In this document: one piece after another, positions 9,523 through 18,817 of the stretch | Position numbering within the stretch: the stretch's first letter is position 1 | Layout of the letters: each line of letters opens with the position of its first letter | Assembly: GCA_040779345.1 (NCBI GenBank) | Contig: JBFONU010000003.1 | Coordinates: 186,001 to 250,000, forward strand | DNA length: 64,000 nucleotides | Reading direction: 5' to 3' | Source of the DNA: Thalassotalea_H sp040779345 | GTDB taxonomy: Bacteria > Pseudomonadota > Gammaproteobacteria > Enterobacterales > Alteromonadaceae | The notes under the pieces: model-generated | The model's input: the letters and a program-made list of their open reading frames with translations, nothing else | What the model was told of the DNA's origin: nothing | Database searches by the model: none | Program-made: the position numbers and the translations under genes

Positions 9523-9774
9523 ATGGCCCGTAAAAAAATTGAAAATTTAAGCTTCGAAGACTCTCTAAATGAGCTTGAACAGATTGTACAAAACCTTGAA
9601 AAAGGTGAGCTCAATTTAGAAGACTCTATGTCATTATTTGAACGAGGTTTAAATTTGAGTCAAGTTAGCCAAGAAAAACTCAAAGATGCCGAACAAAAAG
9701 TTCAAATTTTAATGAATAAAAATGGCAAAGCTGAGCTTGAAGATTTCCACTGTGATGAGCACTCTTCAAAGTGA
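9523..9774 (+). CDS. xseB: exodeoxyribonuclease VII small subunit
   Basis: This is an 83-residue XseB, the small subunit of exonuclease VII, which degrades single-stranded DNA bidirectionally with XseA. The typical pattern is present: FEDSLNELEQIVQNLEKGEL, then LEDSMSLFERGLNL. The protein is helical and of normal length. It is the first gene of xseB-ispA-dxs. Its stop overlaps the ispA GTG start (GTGA), so the two are translationally coupled, as is usual in this order. Confidence 0.95.
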   Translation: MARKKIENLSFEDSLNELEQIVQNLEKGELNLEDSMSLFERGLNLSQVSQEKLKDAEQKVQILMNKNGKAELEDFHCDEHSSK

Positions 9775-10661
9775 ACAAACTGAGTCAACTTGAACATTTT
9801 CAAGAGCGTACCAACCAATACTTATCAAAAATTCTTGATGGGTTAATCGTTAATGATGAAAAGCTGCTTGCAGCAATGCGTTATGGATTATTAATTGGTG
9901 GTAAAAGAATGAGACCCTACCTTGCTTATATTACTGGTGAATCTCTTTCAGTTGATGCCAACGATATTGACGGTATTGCAGCAGCATTAGAGTGTATTCA
10001 TGCTTATTCATTATTGCATGATGATTTACCTGCAATGGATGATGATAATTTAAGGCGAGGCAAACCGACTTGTCATATAGCTTTTGATGAAGCAACCGCC
10101 ATTTTAGCTGGTGATAGCTTACAAACCTTAGCCTTTGATATTTTAGCAAATCATCCTTTTTCTCCCCATGTTGATAAAAAGCGCGTTCAATTAATTCAAC
10201 AGCTGGTTCATGCAAGTGGCTACCAAGGAATGTGTGGTGGACAAGCATTGGACTTATCGGCAACAGATCAAGCGATTTCCTTAACCGAGTTAGAAAAGTT
10301 GCACGCCTTAAAAACCGGGGCATTACTCAAAGCTTCGGTGTTAATGGCTGCAGAGTGCTCTGTTGAGATCTCTAAGCAAGAAAAGCAACATCTCTCGAGC
10401 TTTGCACAATTAATCGGCTTAGCGTATCAAGTACGTGACGATATTATTGATATTACCTCAAGTGAAGAAGAGTTAGGTAAGCCAGCAGGTTCTGATGTAA
10501 AATCGAACAAAAGCACTTACCCTGCACTGCTTGGTTTACAAGGCGCTCAGAAAAAAGCTGATGACTTATATCAACAAGCGCTTCAAGCTTTAACGTGTTT
10601 ACCTTACAATACACAGAATTTATCGGAATTTGCGACTTTTATTATCAAACGAACTCACTAA
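9771..10661 (+). CDS. ispA: farnesyl diphosphate synthase
   Basis: This is a 296-residue short-chain trans-prenyl diphosphate synthase that condenses IPP with DMAPP/GPP to FPP for quinones and undecaprenyl phosphate. The first aspartate-rich motif is HDDLPAMDDDNLRRG at about residues 83-97. The second is YQVRDDIIDI near 220. GGKRMRPYL near residue 43 binds IPP. The start is GTG, overlapping the xseB stop. Its location between xseB and dxs agrees with an FPP synthase rather than a longer-chain enzyme such as IspB. Confidence 0.95.
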   Translation: MNKLSQLEHFQERTNQYLSKILDGLIVNDEKLLAAMRYGLLIGGKRMRPYLAYITGESLSVDANDIDGIAAALECIHAYSLLHDDLPAMDDDNLRRGKPTCHIAFDEATAILAGDSLQTLAFDILANHPFSPHVDKKRVQLIQQLVHASGYQGMCGGQALDLSATDQAISLTELEKLHALKTGALLKASVLMAAECSVEISKQEKQHLSSFAQLIGLAYQVRDDIIDITSSEEELGKPAGSDVKSNKSTYPALLGLQGAQKKADDLYQQALQALTCLPYNTQNLSEFATFIIKRTH

Positions 10662-10697
10662 GTTGCTAAACAGCCAAGTTAATAAAAAAAAATAATT

Positions 10698-12560
10698 ATG
10701 ACTATAAACCTTAACGACTACCCTTTACTTTCAAAAATCAATTATCCTGCGGATTTACGTCAGCTAGATCATGCAAGCTTACCGCAGGCAAGTGAAGAGC
10801 TACGTCGTTATTTATTAAACTCTGTCAGTAACAGTAGCGGTCACTTTGCTTCAGGCTTAGGAACGATAGAACTTACCGTTGCGCTTCATTATGTTTATAA
10901 CACTCCTTTTGATCATTTGATTTGGGATGTTGGCCACCAAGCTTATCCTCATAAAATATTAACAGGCCGTCGTGACCAACTGCACAGTATTCGACAAAAA
11001 GATGGACTTCATCCTTTTCCATGGCGAGAAGAAAGCGAATATGACATTTTAAGTGTGGGTCATTCGAGCACCTCAATTTCAGCCGCACTCGGTATGGCGG
11101 TAGCGGCCGATAAAGAAGGAAAAAACAGAAAAGTCGTCGCAGTTATTGGTGATGGCGCTATGACTGCTGGTATGGCATTTGAAGCCCTTAATCACGCAGG
11201 TGATATTCACAAAGACATGTTAGTGATCCTCAATGATAATGAAATGTCGATATCTGAAAATGTCGGGGCGCTCAATAATCATTTTGCTAAAATGTTATCA
11301 GGAAGTATCTATACCGGCATTCGTGAAGGAAGTAAGCGCATACTTAAAAATATCCCTCCCATTAAAGAATTAGCCAGTCGCGCGGAAGAACATATTAAAG
11401 GCATGGTCGTGCCGAGCACATTTTTTGAAGAGTTAGGGTTCAATTATATCGGCCCAATTGACGGTCATGATGTAAAAGGCTTAGTGGATACCATTACAAA
11501 CATGCGTAACCTTAAGGGCCCGCAGTTGCTTCATATAGCCACCAAAAAAGGGAAAGGCTATCACGCGGCAGAACAAGATCCGATCAAATATCATGCCGTG
11601 CCAAAATTTAATCCTGCAGAAACAAGTTTACCAACTAGCAAGCCGAGCTTACCCACTTATTCTCAAATATTTGGCGACTGGTTATGTAAAACGGCTGAAC
11701 AAGATGAAAACCTTGTCGCGATTACACCAGCCATGCGTGAAGGGTCGGGTATGGTTGAGTTTAGCCAACGTTTTCCTGAAAAATACTTTGATGTTGCCAT
11801 TGCTGAGCAACATGCAATAACATTTGCCGCAGGATTAGCCATTGGCGGACATAATGCCGTTGTCGCTATTTATTCAAGCTTTTTACAGCGCGGTTATGAT
11901 CAATTAATTCATGATATTGCCATACAAAATTTACCGGTATTATTTGCCATTGATCGAGCAGGTATTGTCGGTGCAGATGGACCCACTCATCAAGGCTCTT
12001 TTGACTTAAGCTTTATGCGCTGTATTCCAAATATGGTGATCATGACTCCTGCCAATGAGCGTGAATGCCAATTAATGCTAACAACGGGATATAAGCTAAA
12101 CAAACCTGCCGCAGTTCGTTATCCACGAGGCAATGGCTCAGGAGAGACATTACCTGAAATCAATGAGACGATTGAAGTAGGTAAGGGGCGTGTCATTGAA
12201 CAACGCGAAGAAATTGCCATCCTCAACTTTGGTACAACACTTTCACAAGTCACTATAGCCGCAGAAACGCTTAATGCTACCGTTGTTGATATGCGTTTTG
12301 TTAAACCGCTCGATACCCAATTGATAGATGAGTTACTTTCCCAACATAGTTGTTTGGTTACTGTAGAAGATAATGCTATTGCTGGCGGTGCAGGCTCAGC
12401 AGTTAATGAGTACATACTCAATAAAGGTCACCTTGCTAAAGTGTTAAATATTGGCTTACCGGATGTATTTATTAAGCATGGTACTCAGCAAGAAATTCAT
12501 CAAGAACTTGGCTTAGACAGTGCAGGCATTATCAATAAAATTAAGCAATTTATCGAGTAA
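10698..12560 (+). CDS. dxs: 1-deoxy-D-xylulose-5-phosphate synthase
   Basis: DXS is 620 residues, full length. It uses thiamine diphosphate to join pyruvate and glyceraldehyde 3-phosphate. The product feeds the MEP isoprenoid pathway and also thiamine and pyridoxal synthesis. The ThDP/Mg motif is GDGAMTAGMAFEALN, ending in an NDNEMSIS segment (about residues 151-183). The transketolase-like pyrimidine domain holds the catalytic Glu in the AEQHA motif near residue 370. YPRGNGSG lies near 475. It follows ispA by 36 bases and completes the xseB-ispA-dxs operon. A 204-bp spacer with no obvious terminator follows. Confidence 0.97.
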   Translation: MTINLNDYPLLSKINYPADLRQLDHASLPQASEELRRYLLNSVSNSSGHFASGLGTIELTVALHYVYNTPFDHLIWDVGHQAYPHKILTGRRDQLHSIRQKDGLHPFPWREESEYDILSVGHSSTSISAALGMAVAADKEGKNRKVVAVIGDGAMTAGMAFEALNHAGDIHKDMLVILNDNEMSISENVGALNNHFAKMLSGSIYTGIREGSKRILKNIPPIKELASRAEEHIKGMVVPSTFFEELGFNYIGPIDGHDVKGLVDTITNMRNLKGPQLLHIATKKGKGYHAAEQDPIKYHAVPKFNPAETSLPTSKPSLPTYSQIFGDWLCKTAEQDENLVAITPAMREGSGMVEFSQRFPEKYFDVAIAEQHAITFAAGLAIGGHNAVVAIYSSFLQRGYDQLIHDIAIQNLPVLFAIDRAGIVGADGPTHQGSFDLSFMRCIPNMVIMTPANERECQLMLTTGYKLNKPAAVRYPRGNGSGETLPEINETIEVGKGRVIEQREEIAILNFGTTLSQVTIAAETLNATVVDMRFVKPLDTQLIDELLSQHSCLVTVEDNAIAGGAGSAVNEYILNKGHLAKVLNIGLPDVFIKHGTQQEIHQELGLDSAGIINKIKQFIE

Positions 12561-12764
12561 TCATATACAGCTGACAAACGGTTCGCTTATCAAGGCTAGA
12601 TAATAAACAATCGCGCTTTAACATTAAGGTTAAGGTTAGGGTTAACTGTAACTATTTCAAAACACTCACTATGCGTTTTATTCGTCGCTATTTTTTAGAA
12701 GTGCTAGAGCTAAGTTTCAGTTTCAGATATAACTAGCTTACTTAATAATAATCATGGCAATCTT

Positions 12765-14306
12765 ATGCGAGCCCTAATTAGCACACTTTTATTACTCACT
12801 ACGATAAACTTTTCTGTAACGGCTCAAATCAATGAGCAAGCCACAATTGTTGAACTTCATCAACAAATGAAGTCAGGGCAACTTACCAGCGAAAGCTTGG
12901 TTAATTTTTACCTCGAACGTATTCAAGCGATTGATAAAAATGGCCCAAAGCTTAACGCAGTATCGCAACTCAATAAACATGCGTTAACACAAGCCAAACA
13001 GTTAGATAAGATTTTTCAAAAATCAGGCCTTGTAGGTCCTTTACATGGCATTCCTGTTTTACTCAAAGATAATATTGACACCACAGATGGCATGGCAAAT
13101 ACCGCAGGCTCGCATGCGCTTGCTAAAAACTACCCCAATGATGATGCTTTTTTGGTTAAGCAATTGAAAAAAGCAGGGGCGATTATTTTAGGGAAAACCA
13201 ATTTAAGTGAGTGGGCAAATTTTCGTTCCACCTCATCATCAAGTGGTTGGAGCGGTTTGCATGGGCAAACACGTAACCCTTATGATGTGACAGCCTCTCC
13301 ATGTGGTTCAAGTTCTGGATCAGGTGTAGCAACTGCGGCCAATTTAGCAACGATTTCAGTAGGGACAGAAACCGACGGCTCAGTCACCTGCCCCTCTGCT
13401 ATTAACGGCATTGTGGGTATTAAACCCACCTTAGGAACCGTAAGTCGTGATGGCATTATCCCAATCGCGCACAGCCAAGATACCGCTGGCCCTATGGCGC
13501 GAAATGTCACTGATGCTGTCATTTTATTAACCGCTATGGTCGCCGCAGATAACAATGATCCTAATGTTGAACATTCTAATGTTAACTTCCTTTCCCACTT
13601 AAAAGCATCGGGTTTAAAGGGGAAAAGAATAGGTATCGCCCGTAATTTAATGGGGTACCATAAAGCGCTTGATGCCACATTTGAGCAAGCAGTAAAAGAC
13701 TTGCAAGCTCAAGGCGCTATCATTGTTGATAACACAAATTTTGAAAATAAAGATCAATGGGGCGATGCGGAATATTCAGTATTATTATTTGAATTTAAAC
13801 ACGACCTTAATCAATATTTATCTTCAACAGCCGCCGGACTTCCTAAATCTCTTGCAGAGATAATCAGCTTCAATCAGTCTCATTCTGATATTGAAATGCC
13901 TTATTTTGAACAAGAAATTATGGAGATGGCTCAGGAAAAAGGTGATTTAACATCTCAAGAATACCTTGATGCATTAAGTACAGCGAAAAGTGCCACACAA
14001 GAAGAAGGCATTGATTTATTACTGAAAAAATATAACTTAGATTTAATTATTGCGCCGACCACAGGGCCTGCTTGGAAAACTGATTGGATTAATGGCGATC
14101 ATTATTTAGGTGCCGCTTCAAGTGCCGCAGCCATTTCTGGCTACCCTCATATTACAGTGCCTATGGGCTATGTACATCATTTACCTGTTGGTTTATCTTT
14201 TTTCTCAGGGAAACTTCAAGAAGGTGTTTTAATTGAAGCCGCCTATAGTTACGAACAAGCGACTCAACATAGGAAATCACCAAAATTAAGCGTAACTGAT
14301 AAATAG
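12765..14306 (+). CDS. secreted amidase-signature family hydrolase
   Basis: This is a 513-residue amidase-signature enzyme with an N-terminal signal peptide (hydrophobic run ending VTAQ at about residue 21), so it is probably periplasmic or secreted. The Ser-cisSer-Lys triad elements are present: Lys in PVLLKDNIDTTDG at about residue 99, and the Gly/Ser-rich loop GSSSGSGVA near residue 180 followed by GTETDGSVTCPS with the acylating Ser. It is a hydrolase of amide bonds, and the physiological substrate is unknown. It is not GatA, which lacks a signal peptide and has GatB/GatC partners. It stands alone between dxs and a TonB receptor. Confidence 0.85.
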   Translation: MRALISTLLLLTTINFSVTAQINEQATIVELHQQMKSGQLTSESLVNFYLERIQAIDKNGPKLNAVSQLNKHALTQAKQLDKIFQKSGLVGPLHGIPVLLKDNIDTTDGMANTAGSHALAKNYPNDDAFLVKQLKKAGAIILGKTNLSEWANFRSTSSSSGWSGLHGQTRNPYDVTASPCGSSSGSGVATAANLATISVGTETDGSVTCPSAINGIVGIKPTLGTVSRDGIIPIAHSQDTAGPMARNVTDAVILLTAMVAADNNDPNVEHSNVNFLSHLKASGLKGKRIGIARNLMGYHKALDATFEQAVKDLQAQGAIIVDNTNFENKDQWGDAEYSVLLFEFKHDLNQYLSSTAAGLPKSLAEIISFNQSHSDIEMPYFEQEIMEMAQEKGDLTSQEYLDALSTAKSATQEEGIDLLLKKYNLDLIIAPTTGPAWKTDWINGDHYLGAASSAAAISGYPHITVPMGYVHHLPVGLSFFSGKLQEGVLIEAAYSYEQATQHRKSPKLSVTDK

Positions 14307-14342
14307 CGACTTTTAAAATAACGGGTAAAAGTGTCGTTTTTT
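14307..14342 (+). terminator. terminator after amidase gene
   Basis: A CGACTTTTA / TAAAAGTGTCG imperfect stem (two unpaired bases) is followed by six T residues immediately after the amidase stop. It is a likely intrinsic terminator. Confidence 0.65.
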
Positions 14343-14415
14343 AAACATTACTTAAGAAAACACCGTCTGGTGGTTTATTTGTGCTCAACATTCATAATTA
14401 AGTGAATATATATAA

Positions 14416-14444
14416 CAATAATCACAGCAACACTGTGATTATTG
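14416..14444. repeat. perfect 12-bp inverted repeat upstream of TonB receptor
   Basis: CAATAATCACAG and its exact complement flank a CAACA loop. No T-tract follows, and the hairpin lies only 56 bases before the receptor start. It could be a protein-binding operator or a leader hairpin rather than a terminator. The stem includes TCACAG/CTGTGA, reminiscent of half of a CRP-type site, but the spacing does not match a CRP site. Confidence 0.55.
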
Positions 14445-14500
14445 TCTTGCAATCCTCCGCATGAAATACTAATTTATCTTAATAAAAAAATAATAATAAA

Positions 14501-16513
14501 TTGAACAAACCTTATATGCATAAAGCTGTCGCAATATTCGGTCTACTTTTTATCGCTTTTAGTAGTTCGTCTGAAAAATATAGCTCACCGGATCAATATG
14601 ACTTATTCGAGCTTAGTATTGAAGAATTAATGCGTGTACGCATTAGTTTAGCCACTAAAACAGAAGAAACCGTTAAAACAGTCCCTTCAACCATTACCAT
14701 TTTTAATCAAACAGATATTCAAGCATTAGGGGTCAAAAACGCCTACGATATTATGAATTATGTTCCAGGGTTTCAAATGACCCGCGGCGATTGGGTTGGA
14801 GCAGTTCCTAAAGAGCATGCCCGCGGCATTTATCTAGATAATGGCTATATATTGGTGATGATCAACGGTCAACGCCTCAATGAAGCATCATTTGGTAAAG
14901 CTTCTGTCTATACGCCTCACATCCCAACAGAGGTAGTTGAACGAATAGAAGTTATTCGCGGCCCAGGTTCGGCAATTTATGGCAGTAATGCTTTTTTAGG
15001 TGTCATTAACATCATAACCAAAAAAGCCAGCCAACAATTATATGCCAGTGTCGGTGAAAATGGCTATCAACAATTGTCTACTAGTTGGCATCACCAGTTT
15101 TCTACCAATACTAAGCTTTATGGTAATGCATCATACGAACAGTCAGATGGCCAACACTATAATGTACACAATAATGAATCCGTCAGAGACCCGTTAAATA
15201 GTGCATTTTTTGAACTTAATTTGACCCATAAAAAAAATGCACTTAATTTTAGATACAGTGAAAATCAATTAGATGAATTTCTCAACATCGGTGGATTCTC
15301 AGCAGAGAATATCCATCGTAGTAATAGTTTATCCATGATGGCGAAAAGCGTTTTTATTGACAATAAAAATCACCAACTTGAAGGTAAAGTTTCTTATAGC
15401 TTATTTGAAATAAAGTCAGCGGGTATAGCAATAGAGAAAGAGTCAGGCCTAATTAACGAGGACTTTTTGGTCGGTCCGTTTTGGCGCACTCAATCGAGTG
15501 ACATCAATATAGATCACAACTGGAAAATAAATAAAGCATTAAGTTTGCAGTCAGGTTTAGAATATCGATTGACTAAACAAATACAAGCAGGCTCCACTTC
15601 TACTCATTATAGTGATGAACAGCAGCTTATTATTTTAGATGATGCATTTTATTTAGGTAAACTGAAAACATTTAAGAACATTCCTGAATATAAAAACCTA
15701 AGAAAAAATCAAGACATGTCTGGGATCTACTCGCAATTAAAATGGCAGTTAAAAGAGGACTTAACCTTATTTTTTGGCGGTAGATTTGATAACGTCAAAG
15801 GTATAGAAAAGAAAGTTTCGCCTCGAGGCGCTATCGTATGGCAAGCCGATAGCAATCATTCCTTAAAGCTTCAATACGGTGAGTCTTTTAGAACCCCAGT
15901 CAATAATGAATTGTATTCTAGTGACAGTGTAACGACTGGAAATCCCAACCTAACAACAGAGTTTGTTAAAACATCTGAATTAGTTTGGCTTTATCAAAGC
16001 GACAACCTCAACACTGAATTTGTATTGTTTAACAACGATTTAAATGATTTTATTAATAAGGTGCCATATCAAGGGGGGGCTTTATTTACCTTTGAAAATG
16101 AGATTGATAAAACAATCAATGGGTTTGAAGGCCATTTCAACCTTAAAATATCTGAGCCATTAAGGGTAGCTATAAATTATAGCCAGTTGTTTAATGATCC
16201 TATTAACCAAAGTTTTAAAAAGTTTGCCACGCTGTCATTATCATATAAACAAAGCCATTGGCGATTCAATCTCAATACTATTTGGCGTGACAGTGTCTAC
16301 TTCTCTCAAAATAATGGGGTAGATTTTTATCAAAAACAATATCTTATTACAAATGCAACAATCAAATACACGCTATCAAAAAAACACTCGGTATCATTAG
16401 TTGCCAATAATGTTTTTAATAAGGAATATGATGTCTTTGATCCGCGAGTTTATGACGGCAAAGTACCAGGTAAAGGGCGTGATATTTCATTTAGCTATAG
16501 CTATAACTTTTAA
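14501..16513 (+). CDS. TonB-dependent outer-membrane receptor
   Basis: This is a TonB-dependent receptor of about 670 residues. A signal peptide (HKAVAIFGLLFIAFSSSS) is followed by a short region and a plug domain (about residues 60-180: TVPSTITIFNQTDIQAL, VVERIEVIRGPGSAIYGSNA). A 22-strand barrel ends in a C-terminal aromatic strand (DISFSYSYNF). The residues before the plug read DLFELSIEELMRVRISLATK, seen in a subgroup of marine receptors. The ligand is unknown. The start may be TTG at 14501 or ATG at 14516; neither has a strong ribosome site. Iron chelates are common ligands, but nothing here proves that. Confidence 0.85.
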   Translation: MNKPYMHKAVAIFGLLFIAFSSSSEKYSSPDQYDLFELSIEELMRVRISLATKTEETVKTVPSTITIFNQTDIQALGVKNAYDIMNYVPGFQMTRGDWVGAVPKEHARGIYLDNGYILVMINGQRLNEASFGKASVYTPHIPTEVVERIEVIRGPGSAIYGSNAFLGVINIITKKASQQLYASVGENGYQQLSTSWHHQFSTNTKLYGNASYEQSDGQHYNVHNNESVRDPLNSAFFELNLTHKKNALNFRYSENQLDEFLNIGGFSAENIHRSNSLSMMAKSVFIDNKNHQLEGKVSYSLFEIKSAGIAIEKESGLINEDFLVGPFWRTQSSDINIDHNWKINKALSLQSGLEYRLTKQIQAGSTSTHYSDEQQLIILDDAFYLGKLKTFKNIPEYKNLRKNQDMSGIYSQLKWQLKEDLTLFFGGRFDNVKGIEKKVSPRGAIVWQADSNHSLKLQYGESFRTPVNNELYSSDSVTTGNPNLTTEFVKTSELVWLYQSDNLNTEFVLFNNDLNDFINKVPYQGGALFTFENEIDKTINGFEGHFNLKISEPLRVAINYSQLFNDPINQSFKKFATLSLSYKQSHWRFNLNTIWRDSVYFSQNNGVDFYQKQYLITNATIKYTLSKKHSVSLVANNVFNKEYDVFDPRVYDGKVPGKGRDISFSYSYNF

Positions 16514-16796
16514 AGGGAGCTTTAATCTAACGAAATAGCACTTTATATTTCGTATCTATTCAAGACTTTTATAGGCGACGAGTCACGATAGAAAACAAGA
16601 CATAATGGCGATAAAAACACCGATATTTAGCAGCAGAAAAGTATGGCTCGTCACGAAATTGAACGTTAGCTTTAGTGATTATGAAGTACGACTAAAGTGA
16701 CATTTTATTTCAAACTACTCTCTGTATACTCTATACTCTAACAAGTGATGTATACAAAACTTAACCTCAGTCACTGCAGTAAAAGGTAAAGATATT

Positions 16797-17654
16797 TTGA
16801 AGCATGTTGTAGTAAAATTCATGCTATGGACAGCACTTTTCAATCTCAGCTTAAGCTTTTCATTTTCTTTATCAGCCAAGGAACTATTAACGTGGCGAGT
16901 TATCGATTGGCCACCTTTTTATATTCTTTCTGGCAAAGATAAAGGGCAAGGTATTTATGACCAACTGATCAGTAAAATGATCAAAGCACTACCCGAGTTT
17001 GAGCACCGCACTATGGTGATGAACACACAAAGAGTCTTAAAGGAGCTCAATAAAGGGGCTCACGTTTGCCATCCTTCAGCTTTAGAGAATACTCAGGCAC
17101 TATTATCTAAAGCCAATAGTTTTCTTTTACCACATCGCTTAATTTTTGATAGCCGAGATACCCAAAAAATTGCAGGTGATCAAACCTCAATATCTCTCAT
17201 TAACTTGCTATCCGACGAAAGCATTACCGTGGGTATTGCCACTGAAAGATATACCAGTGAGCTCAACCAAATACTCTCGCAATTTAAAGGAAAAGCTCAC
17301 TTAAGCCATCAAAATAACTACAATGGATTAGTTCGTATGTTTTTTAAAAAGCGCGTAGATGCTTTAATCGAATATCCTCCGGTGATCACTTATGCTAAAC
17401 AGATTTTTGATGCCAAGATGAATAATACCAGCCTCGCTATCACTGAATTATCTAAAACAAATTACTTACCGGTTCATTTTGCTTGTCCAAATAACGACTG
17501 GGGTAAAAATGTTATCAATAAAATCAACCAAATTTTGATTGAAGAAGTTAAAGAAGACGATTACTTAGCTTTTCGCTTAAAGTGGTATGATAAAGAAAGC
17601 CAAAGGCTGTTAAGTAAGTATTACTTAGAGGATTATTTAAAAGATAAGCATTAA
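16797..17654 (+). CDS. periplasmic solute-binding-like protein (SBP family 3 type)
   Basis: This is a 285-residue exported protein. The signal peptide runs to about residue 26 (LSFSFSLSAKE). The mature part resembles the family-3 extracellular solute-binding fold: an opening LTWRVIDWPPFYI strand and a central VGIATERYTSELNQIL segment. It probably belongs to the TIGR02285-type group of stand-alone homologues. No ABC transporter genes are nearby, so a signalling or accessory role is as likely as transport. The start is TTG at 16797, preceded by GGTAAAGA; no ATG precedes the signal peptide. It is isolated, with a terminator directly after its stop. Confidence 0.65.
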   Translation: MKHVVVKFMLWTALFNLSLSFSFSLSAKELLTWRVIDWPPFYILSGKDKGQGIYDQLISKMIKALPEFEHRTMVMNTQRVLKELNKGAHVCHPSALENTQALLSKANSFLLPHRLIFDSRDTQKIAGDQTSISLINLLSDESITVGIATERYTSELNQILSQFKGKAHLSHQNNYNGLVRMFFKKRVDALIEYPPVITYAKQIFDAKMNNTSLAITELSKTNYLPVHFACPNNDWGKNVINKINQILIEEVKEDDYLAFRLKWYDKESQRLLSKYYLEDYLKDKH

Positions 17655-17676
17655 AAACGCAGCTAATGCTGCGTTT
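17655..17676. terminator. bidirectional terminator
   Basis: A 9-bp perfect stem AAACGCAGC / GCTGCGTTT with a TAAT loop lies directly between two convergent genes. A-rich and T-rich flanks can serve both strands. Confidence 0.8.
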
Positions 17677-17698
17677 AGTCGAAAATATACTGCAATCA

Positions 17699-18808
17699 CT
17701 ATTCAGAAATGTATTCAACCACTTCTAAGCCAAACCCTGATAATGAATGATATTTCACCTGAGAGCTAAGTAAACGCATTTTACCCACACCCAAGTTAGA
17801 CAATATTTGCGAACCAACGCCGACATTTCTTGAGCCAATATGGCGCTGTACTTCTTTCACTGATTCACCCGCATCAAGCTTGGCATATTTAGCGACTTGC
17901 GCGATCAATTCTTCCGGCGATTCATGTTTACCTAATAAAACTAATACTCCGCCTTCTTGACCGATTTTTTCTAACGCATTGCCAATGGGCCATTTAGCCA
18001 CACTTTCTCTTTGGCTAAAGAGTAAGTCTCTAAACGTATTTTCTAAATGAACACGCACTAATGTTGGCTGATCGTGATCAATTTCGCCTTTGGTCAATGC
18101 AAAATGAGCTTGTCCGTCAATCGTATCTTTAAATACCGTCAGTTCAAATTCACCAAAAGCTGTCGGCAGTTTACATTGCGAAATACGCTCTATTGTCGTT
18201 TCATTGGCATTACGATATTCGATAAGATCAGCTATCGTGCCCATTTTCAAGCCATGTTTTTGCGCAATAACTTCTAAATCTGGACGGCGCGCCATGGTGC
18301 CATCTTCATTTAAGATCTCAACGATCACAGCAGCAGCTTCTAAGCCAGCTAAACGCGCTAAATCAACACCAGCCTCGGTATGACCTGCTCGATTTAAGAC
18401 TCCACCATCTTTTGCCATTAACGGAAAAATATGTCCCGGTTGAACAATTGAATGTTGGTTAGCCTCTTTACCAATAGCCGCTAGAACGGTTGTTGCACGA
18501 TCCGCTGCTGAAATACCCGTAGTAACACCTTCAGCCGCTTCAATTGAGACGGTAAAGTTAGTCGAGAATTGCGCATCGTTTTTATCGACCATTAAAGGTA
18601 AATTCAATTTCTGACAATGTTCAACTGACATTGGCATACAAATTAAACCTCGACCATGAGTAGCCATAAAGTTAATTGCTTCAGGAGTCACTAACTCCGC
18701 TGCCATAATAAAATCGCCTTCATTTTCACGATCTTCATCATCCATCAAAATTACCATTTTACCTTGCTTGATATCTTCGATGATCTCTTTAGGAGAATGT
18801 AAATTCAT
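17699..18808 (-). CDS. ribBA: 3,4-dihydroxy-2-butanone 4-phosphate synthase with degenerate GTP cyclohydrolase II domain
   Basis: This is a 369-residue RibBA-type fusion. The N-terminal half (about 1-205) is an intact DHBP synthase that converts ribulose 5-phosphate to the riboflavin precursor. It carries DDEDRENEGDF and the HTEAGVDLARLAG segment. The C-terminal half aligns with GTP cyclohydrolase II. However, the zinc and catalytic segment, normally a cysteine-rich GDVFGS-RCDC block, reads VHLENTFRDLLFSQRESV with no cysteines. GTP cyclohydrolase activity is therefore not expected; such forms have been called RibBX. A separate RibA should exist elsewhere in the genome. The gene follows ribE by 9 bases in nrdR-ribD-ribE-ribBA. 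Confidence 0.92.
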   Translation of the reverse strand: MNLHSPKEIIEDIKQGKMVILMDDEDRENEGDFIMAAELVTPEAINFMATHGRGLICMPMSVEHCQKLNLPLMVDKNDAQFSTNFTVSIEAAEGVTTGISAADRATTVLAAIGKEANQHSIVQPGHIFPLMAKDGGVLNRAGHTEAGVDLARLAGLEAAAVIVEILNEDGTMARRPDLEVIAQKHGLKMGTIADLIEYRNANETTIERISQCKLPTAFGEFELTVFKDTIDGQAHFALTKGEIDHDQPTLVRVHLENTFRDLLFSQRESVAKWPIGNALEKIGQEGGVLVLLGKHESPEELIAQVAKYAKLDAGESVKEVQRHIGSRNVGVGSQILSNLGVGKMRLLSSQVKYHSLSGFGLEVVEYISE

Positions 18809-18817
18809 GCCTGCCTC

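Noticed and set aside
9931..10323. 130-codon antisense frame inside ispA
   Set aside because: It lies wholly in a strongly conserved ispA coding region, with no start signal of its own.
16560..16660. Imperfect inverted pair around GACGAGTC and GGCTCGTC
   Set aside because: Match is only seven of eight bases at a long distance, easily chance in this spacer.
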